DNA of 64,000 bases from Typhlomys cinereus (lineage: Eukaryota > Chordata > Mammalia > Rodentia > Platacanthomyidae), in assembly GCA_023101885.1 (NCBI GenBank), contig JALPQD010000412.1:249534-313533 (forward strand). Reading direction: 5' to 3'. The notes beneath the pieces are model-generated. The model was not told where the DNA came from. It saw nothing but the letters and a program-made list of their open reading frames with translations, and ran no database searches. A program made the translations under genes and the position numbers. Positions 12,201-21,127 of the stretch are shown here, in pieces; position 1 is the stretch's first letter; each line of letters starts with the position of its first letter.

Positions 12201-14530
12201 GCTTTGCTCTGGAGTTTCCCAAGCTCTACCTTCCAGGACCAGATGTGCAGGCCGCTACCATTTCCACCCAGTATTTTTATGTGGGATCTGAGATCTGAAC
12301 TCAGGCTCTTTTGTTTGCGAGGCAACGACTTAACCGCAGAGCCATCTCTCCAGCCCAATTCCCTTCTCTCCATGGCACGAGGCCTCTCTGGGTCCTAGTA
12401 GTTGAGCAGCTCCAAAGGGTGACCTCGGTCCCTCGGCCTGCTTCCTCCCTGCACCTCGGCACCTAGCTTATCCCCAGGGAGACAGCTTGGGGAATGCAGG
12501 ACTCCCGCCTAGCATTTTCCTGTGAGAGAAAGCACAGCTGTGCTTGGCTGATGTGCAGTGCTTCACAAACCAGGGCTGTTTCTGAAGGGAGTCGGCCCTT
12601 CACAGTGCTCTGTCAGACATTGCTCTGTCATTCTCAATGCTGAAAATTGGTGGAAATTCTAGAATGCTGCATCCACACACTTTAACATTCTTCCTGGGGC
12701 ACAGTGTAAAGACTGGGTAACAGACATGGTGGCATATCCAATAAATCCAGCAGGGGGAGGCTGAGGGAAGAAGATCCTAAATTTGAGACAAGCCTGGACT
12801 ACACAGTGAGACTATTTCTCAAAAAACATAGAAATTGAGGAATAACATTAGAAAAGTGTGAATAATTTTTTCTCCCCCAGACTGGGTTTCATACCCATAA
12901 GCTTTGCTGTTTGTTTGCTCACAATTAAAAAAAAAATGTATTAAAGTTCTCTTCAGCAAGAACAAAGCAGTGCATATTTCTGCTTCAATTTTTTAAAGAA
13001 CATTTACATGTTTTGAAAGCGGGAACCCAGGGGCCAGAAAAGATAAAGGTGCTTCAGCAGATGAATAATACTAAATAAATGTGTGTGCGAAGCTTAAAAG
13101 AGGAAAGCCAGTAAGTAGAGAAGCTATCGTTTTCCTCTTACACATTACGACTGGCCTCAGAAGCATCACCCTTGTCTCCTAACACGAGCTTGCTTAACTT
13201 CTCAGATCTCCGTCTGTTTCCCCAACTAGAACAGGAGCATTCCAGGAGCAGAGCTGTCCGCTTCTCTCACAGGAGCTACACATTCTCTGATCTGCAGGAA
13301 GCAACCCTTGGCTCGGTCATCTGCCTGCATTCTGCATCAACATAACACCACTGGCGACCCACTGTGTGACAGGAAGGGCACATACTCAGGTGTGGGCTCT
13401 CTGTTGATGTCCACGGCAAGTCCCTGCAGCTGGCAGGTGAGCTTCTCCAGAAGCTTCCGCTCCTCCTCCTTTCTCTGTTCATAGTTCCCGACGGGCGCAG
13501 CCTCGTCCGCCTGAGAGCACATGGGTCCTTGTCACTGAAGTCTTAACCTCAGTTCTCTACATTTAATTTTAATTTAATTTACTGGCAACAAAAATGCCAG
13601 TAAACGCTACAAGAAAAAAAGTATCAATAGAAGCTTATACTTACCTTATGGAAATAAATGAGTTAAAATATTTACTTTACTGAGTTGGAATACAAGCCAA
13701 TAGAAAAATTACAATTCTACTATTGAAATGATTTGTGGTTAGCTTTGTTTCCTCGCTATGTTGTCCACATCAGCACAGCCAACACAGGACAGGTTTTGAC
13801 AGAATATTGTCTGTAAGGCCAAAAAGACAAGAGCCAGCCCTAAATTTTGCCTCTCGCTGGCAGGGAGATGTGGCTTCCTCCCCTCTGAGAGCATCATGGT
13901 GACATCCGTGAAGCAGGAGGACTCAGGCTTTGAACTTGAGGTCATCCTGCCTCAGGGTGCATCAGAAGAGCTGTTCAGAGAGATGCTGAGGGGCAGAACT
14001 GGGCCGAAAGGGGGCTCCCAGGCGTCTGCCACCTGCAGCGTCCTGTTGGTCTTTGGCCCTGGACACCTCACGGAAGCGCAGGCTCTATTTAAAATCCTGC
14101 AGGGAGGTCTGGAGAGATGGATCAGGGTTAAAGCCTTTGCCTCCCAAGCAAAAGGACCTGAGCTCAGATTCCCAGATCCCATGTGCAAATGCTAGGTGGC
14201 CATAGTGGTAGCCTGCAGCTCTAGTCCTGGAAAGAACCACCTGAAAACCCCTGAGCAAAGAGATACGGAGGTAGAGCAATCTAGGATGATTCCCTATGCC
14301 ATCCTTGGGCGTCCACATGTATATACATTCAGGTACCCTCTTGTTTTTTTTTTTTTTTTTTTTTTTTTTTTGTGGAGTGGATGGAGCAAGCTCCTATTCC
14401 ATCTCCTAGTTCCAAAAATCCATTTAATATATTGTCCTCGGATAGAGGACGTATCAGATATTAAACTGATAAGAACAGATACTACACTTGATCTTAGCCA
14501 AAAGGCCGAGAAGCGATCAGGTACCCTCTT

Positions 14531-14580
<50 letters not shown>

Positions 14581-15323
14581 CTGCAGGGGCTGCCAGGGGT
14601 CAATCTTCCTCCCGTTTCTCAGAGTCTTGGGTATCAAAGTGGCCATGTGATAAAAGAGACATCTTTCCCAGGTTCTCTTTGGGCCAGATAAATACTGTCC
14701 ACACGTGGAAGTAAAAGAGAAGCAGTTCTAAGCCACAACACACATAATCAATCCAATGCAAACAACGGCAACAACAACAAACTCACAGCTGTTTTGGGAT
14801 ATTCTGAAACTTCAGTGCTGGATAAGCTGGCGGCAATGGGCTGCTCTAATCTCTGGAGTCTGCTTCAAAGACACACCGAGTGACGTTCTTATTGAGCAGC
14901 CTGGGCTCGCTGTGGTTAGACTTCGTCACTGCTACAAACCCAAGAACTCACCAACTCAAAATCATCCACACTTAATGACAATATTTGTATAAAAAGAGAT
15001 TCTTTTGCAATATGTCACCCACCCTTAGTACTTACTTTGTTCAATTTTTGAAGAGCAGTTTTATTTTCATCTATTGCCCGTTTTAGCTGGATACATCTAG
15101 GTTTGAAAAAGAAAAGAATAAAATGTGTTTCACAGCTGGTCAACACAGAGAGAGAAATTCTACAATACCTCTTCCCTGCACGGCTGCAGCACCGCGGGCG
15201 TTCCATGTGCGACTCCCACAACTACACTGTCTTAGACACTAAATGGGAAATATGAAGATGAACTAAAATAAGCTAATGAAGAGGGATTTTTACATTTTTG
15301 CATATGTGTGTGCATGTGCATGC

Positions 15324-15357
<34 letters not shown>

Positions 15358-18300
15358 CAGAGGGCACTGTGTGTCCCTGTAGAAGACCAAGGGTAACTTC
15401 GAGAATTATCCTGGATTGCTTCTACCTCCTTTTTGCTTTGCTCTAGGATTTCCCAGGCTCCGCCCACCAGGGCTGGAAGTGCAGGCCGCTGCTGTATCTG
15501 CCTGGCATTTTTTTCATGTGGGGCCTGGGATCTGAACTCAGGGCATTTGGTTTGCTAGGCAGAATCTAAACCCCTGAGCTATATGTCCAGGCTGGTAAAT
15601 TTATTTATATTAAATTCTTTTTCAAGTTTTTTTTTTTAAAAGAAACCATGCATACCATTTAATTATACTTCTTTTGATCCAAATAATTATCATTTCATTC
15701 CATTCACAACACCTTTGAATTTTAATTTTGAACATATGGTTATGAGCTAGACAGATTTTTTTCCCTTGACCTTTAATTGAACATAACTTAAAAACCAGAG
15801 AATATTCTCTGCAAGTTGCAAGTGTTTCCCATAACTTAATGCCATGTTACTTAAAAAAGAAAACCACAGCCTGTCATCCTCGTATATTAAATGTGGGAAT
15901 AGAAGTTCCTGTTTGTTGAAAGGGTGTTGCAGTTCGCTTGCTAAGGGAACAAGAGCTTTATTTTCTCACAATAATCCGGTTACAGTTCATAGTCCAGCAC
16001 CAACACCAAGGCCAAGGGAATTGGCCACACCATCTCTACATAATGGCTGAGAGAGGGACGATCCTTACTTGCCAGACCAGCATGTCTGGCCAAGCGTACA
16101 CAAGGATCCCAACTCTCTCAGTCAGCTCTCTGCATTTTATTCCAGGGCTTAGTCCCACCCACCTGGGCCTTCCCCATTAGCTAGACAATCTCCTTCAGGT
16201 TTGCCCTGGGGTTAACTCAGCCATTAATTCTCCGCAAATGTGCCCAGAGCTCAAACCCTCAACTATCAAGTTGACACCTGTGCCTAATTATGACAGAGGG
16301 TAAGACAGTGAATCACAAGAAGGATAACGGTCATGTCCCCAGGAATGGAACACTGAGCACAGGAGATTTTAAAGATTATTGAATTGGAGAAAATCTTGAC
16401 AGTATGATTTTTGTATAAAAGGGCAAAAGAAAGTCTTTAAAAATGATAAAACTTCAAATAAAAAGTTGGCTTTTAGTACTTTAAGTTCTTTATTGGTGCT
16501 TTTTCATTTTTAATTAATTAATTAGTTTTACAAGCATATTGAATATTAATCCCTATTTCCCTCCATCACAAGAACCTAAAAACTGAAAAGAAACTGGGGC
16601 TGGAGAGGTGGCTCAGGGGTTAAGCCTCTGCCTTGCAGGCGGAAGGTCCTGAGTTTGGATCCTAGACCCCATGTATAGACGCCAGGCGGAAGCAGGGGCA
16701 GCTTGCGTTTCTGGTCCTGGTAGGGGGCAGAGTAAACAAGGAGGAGGTGGAGGCGGTCCATGGTGATTCCCAAATTCGTCCGTGGTTCTACACGCACGCA
16801 CACACACACATGCACACAATTTAATAAATAATAAAAAAATAAAAATTTTTTAAAAAATGAAAAGAAATAGATCAACAGGGAAACACAGCCAATGAACATA
16901 TAGGTAGGAAGGCAATGCACCAAACTGCTCTGTAAATATTTGAAGAGCACTGAGCACTCAGCCTCGAAGTCTCCTACAAGAGAGGCAGAGAATCTCAACA
17001 CTGAGAGGATGGAGCCCGGGCCAGTAAAGAGCGGTGAAATGGGCAACAGCAGCCAGCCACAGTGCAGGGTACCAGCGGACCAGCAACGCTCTCCCAGAAC
17101 CAGGCCATCCAATCTCTCCCATCCTAAGGCTTGGGGAGCCTTGAGGAAAAGGGAGTGAACATTATAAGAACCTAAAGATGGGAAGGTTCAATTGGACAAG
17201 ACATGCAATCAAGGCAAGGATGCTGCATCCAGGAACTCACTGCAGTGAGACTTGTCCTTCCCAGACCTGCATAATGACTGACAGACCAACATGTCCCCAC
17301 AGACTGTGAGGGCTTGAAGAGAGATAAGAACACGTGGGGACTAGAGCTGAATGAATAAAGGGAAACTCCCTTATCAGTGGGGTGGCCTGAGGAAGGGCAA
17401 CTTGGTTTGCCACAGAGGCCTGAACCCCACAAGAGTAGACAAACCAGAGGGAACCCCGGGGTCCACGGAAGTGGCTGGGTGGGATGGTGGGAGGGAGAGG
17501 AATGGATCAACTGTTTAAGTCATGTTTTATGTTACTTGAGTCGTTGGTTGCTTTTTATTGTTTTTCTTACAGTAGAGAGCAAAATGAAATGAAGTCGTGA
17601 AGAAGAGACAAAGGGTCAGAAACCCTTTACGACAAAGGCAACGAGAGAAGTGGAAACCTCGAGCTGCGCTGACCCAGCTGCGAGCGGGGCGCTGGCCCAC
17701 GACATGCTAAAGATGCACTGGGGTAGGGGCTCCCTGCTTTTTCCTCCTTTGCAAGGCAAGAAGAGAAACCCCCTTTCCGACACCTCGGGACTTTACAGCT
17801 GTGGGGAGAGATGCCACCACCTGTGAAAATGTTTTCATGTACATATTCAGACAATTATTCATCAGACAATGCGGCCTTTTCAGACTCTTAAACGTCAGTG
17901 TGAGTTTTCAAATACTACAAGAGGATCATTTTATACACCAAGCATAGTTTTAGTCTTAAAAACATTTAAGATTTATTAAATAAAATTTCCATAGACTTCA
18001 AACATGGCCTGTAAATGCTCTTCTACTTTAAATCTAATAAAGTACTTTTCCTTTTTCTTTCATTATTGCTGATTGATATGACTTGAACTAATTCCCAAAA
18101 TGATCAATACTACTAATGTCAGTTAAAATCCACTTGACATTTCATTTATTTATTCATTCTTCACGTCTTCTGGGACAGAGTCTCACTGTGAAGCCAACTG
18201 GCCATGAACTTGACATCTTCCTGCTTCAGCCTCCATGTTCTGAGACAGAAGGCAAGCAGGCCTGACTTAGCCATCTTAACAATGTCCTCAGCTTGATACA

Positions 18301-21081
18301 AAAGTATTTTTAGTTTGATTCAATTTAATTCATCATATCTACTTAATTTTAAACTGTAGGTAATTTTTTAAAAAGTAAAGGTAAAATAAAAAGTAGGTAT
18401 TCAGCTAGAGAACAGTTTGCCATTTTCAGGCAGCTTAAGTCTCTAGAAGTGATACATCAAGCAGTGCACTTTACCTTCGGTAAATATCTTGCCTTTTGCT
18501 GGCTTCTAGAGTTCCCTTCAGCTGGCTCTCAGCAACCAAACTGTCAACCTATGACAAACACAGAAATCATCAGATTGCTAAGTACCAAACTGCCTTAGGA
18601 ATAGACTTTCAAGTCTTTTTTCCCTAGCATATAACAAACACTTATAAAAGGATATACAATAAAGGATTTTATAGCACATGCCCACTACCTGGATTCTACC
18701 AACACCATATCACTATGCTTGTCTGATCTGTTCATCCTTTTTCACGGGAGTCACCAAAGCACTTTCCTCAAACACTGTTGGTGTTACTAGCTACATGTAG
18801 TTCACCAGTCAATGTACAATCCACACATGCCACAATGCACACATATAGAGTGTACACTCGCTGAATTTTAACAAACACAAACACTTTATAACCCAAACCT
18901 TTATCAAGATGCAGATCACCCTACAAAGTTTCCTCGTTTCCTCTCCAGGAAATCTCCCACATATTCCTCCCATACCACTGCTGGGTTTTTCCATAAATGA
19001 ATTTTTCTCACTCTTGAACTTCTCCACAATGCAGACAGAACACACTTTGTGAAGCCCTGCCCATTGCTCAGCTTTATTTTGAAAAAAAAAAAAAACTTTA
19101 ATCATTCATTCATACATTTTAGTATGTGTATCAGAGGGCACGTGTCACTGTGGAGAACCAAAGGTGACTTAGGGAATCATCCTGGATTGCTTTTATCTCT
19201 TTCTTGCTTTGCTCTGGGATTTCCCAGGCTTCTCCCACCAGTACCAGAAGTGCAGGCCACCGCCATTTCCGCCTAGCATTTCTACGTGGAACCTGGATCT
19301 GAACTCAAGACCTTGGGCTTGTGAGGCAGGGTCTTACCCATGAGCCATCTCTCCAACCCCCACTGCAGTGCTTTTGAGGCACTTCCACAGTGCGTGTCTC
19401 AGAGACTAACGCCTGAGTACAAGCCACTGCCTACTCCTCCATGAGGATTGTACGAGCATCTGTCTTGGTGGCTCCCACACAAGGGCAGGTGCTTCTTTGG
19501 TTTCTGTCCTATAGTTTAGGTGGAAAAGATCAAGTGAGTGATAAAAAGAAAGAGAACACCACTTGTTTCTTCCTTAGTCTGACATCCACTGGTGTATGCT
19601 AGTCACAAAATTTGCATATCTAATGAAAAGGCCAGTTGTCAAGGGCATGGTCCAATTAGGAAGTTCCAGTGGACAAGAAGAAGTAAATCCATTAACTCCT
19701 CCCCCCTTTTCTTCCCTTCAGGGTGTCTTCTGTGGACAAAAGGAAATCGCTAACACTATCAGAATGCCTTTTCCAGATGAGTTCTCAAAGGGTCCTGGGC
19801 CAACATGTTTCCGGTTGAATGATCCTTAGCACAGTCCCAGTATTATTACTATTGTTATTATTGAATTTTTTCTTATTTTTAATGATGGGAAACAAAAACT
19901 TGTTCTTGCCCATCTTGTATCTCTCCTCAAACTTGACTTTGGCCTCCTGCCTGGCCTTGCGCTTCACAGCCAGGTCTCTAGACACCCTGGTTGACGACAG
20001 CTCTGTCCAAGGGGATGTCCACAGAGCACCTTGTGGGCAGGAGGAGGAGGTGACTGTCGTTAGAAACTTCCGAAGGACTTGCTCTTTGAACTCTTGAGGA
20101 TTTTCTTCTTGTGCATCCATGGTCACTTGGCGGGGATGGCGGTCACTCCAGCACCAGCGTGGCTGTAGGGACGGTCTGAGGTTCCATCATCAATGTTCTT
20201 CACCATGACGGCTTTGCGGCCTGAGCAGCGAGCGACCAGCCAGGACCAGCACCACTTTCCCGGTTTCATCGACTAGCCCATTTCGACAGCAGCCAGCAGG
20301 CGCCAGCAGAAAGGGAGGGAGGGCACTTCTGCTCTATTATTGGATTTTAAAACTATATTTGTGGAGGTCAGAGAACAACTCTGTAGAGCTGTCCCTCCTT
20401 CTACTTTTATATGGGATTTGATTCATCCTAGGTCATCAGACTTATACACTGGACCCCTTCAGCTGCTGAGCCGTCTCTCCACTGCCATTAGTGACTTGTT
20501 TTTCTTTCCGTTATGTAACTCTGTTTGGCCTAGTGCTTGAAATGTAGTCCAGGCTAGCCTTGAATTCATGGCAATTCTTCTGATTCAGTCATTAAAGTGC
20601 TAGGATTAAAGATATGTGTCACCATACTCAGCAAATAATTACTTTTATAATTTACTTCTGAAATGTTCCCTAGTTTTCTTAATGTACCAATAAAATTTGA
20701 ATTAGATGCAGAACCAAATATTTAGCTAAAGTTTTGTATTTTTAAAAGGAATTCAAAATGAATAAAATATAAACTTCAGTAATTCTTACTTTGTTGAATA
20801 TTATAAAGTGAAAAAATATTTGGCAGTAAAAAAGTGAAGAATTTATTGGATTGGAGAAATGGCATAGGGGTTAAGACTCTGCCTCACAAGCAGAAGGTCT
20901 TAAGTTGGGATCTCAGATCCTACTTGAAAAACGCCAGACAGAAACTGCCAGGGCCTGCACTTCCGGCCCTAGTAGGAGGAGCCTGGGAAATCCCACAGCA
21001 AAGCAAAAAGGAGGTAGAAGCAATCCAGGATGGTTCTCAAAGTCACCCTTGGTCCTCCACAGGGACACAGAGTGCCCTCTG

Positions 21082-21127
<46 letters not shown>

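Noticed and set aside
13896..14195. 99-codon plus-strand frame near 14 kb
   Set aside because: Runs into a SINE, has no splice support and lies antisense within NPHP1 intron 3.
14372..14517. Functional U2 snRNA gene
   Set aside because: It lacks the 3' ~40 nt, has a poly(A) tail and target duplications, and no proximal or distal sequence elements upstream.
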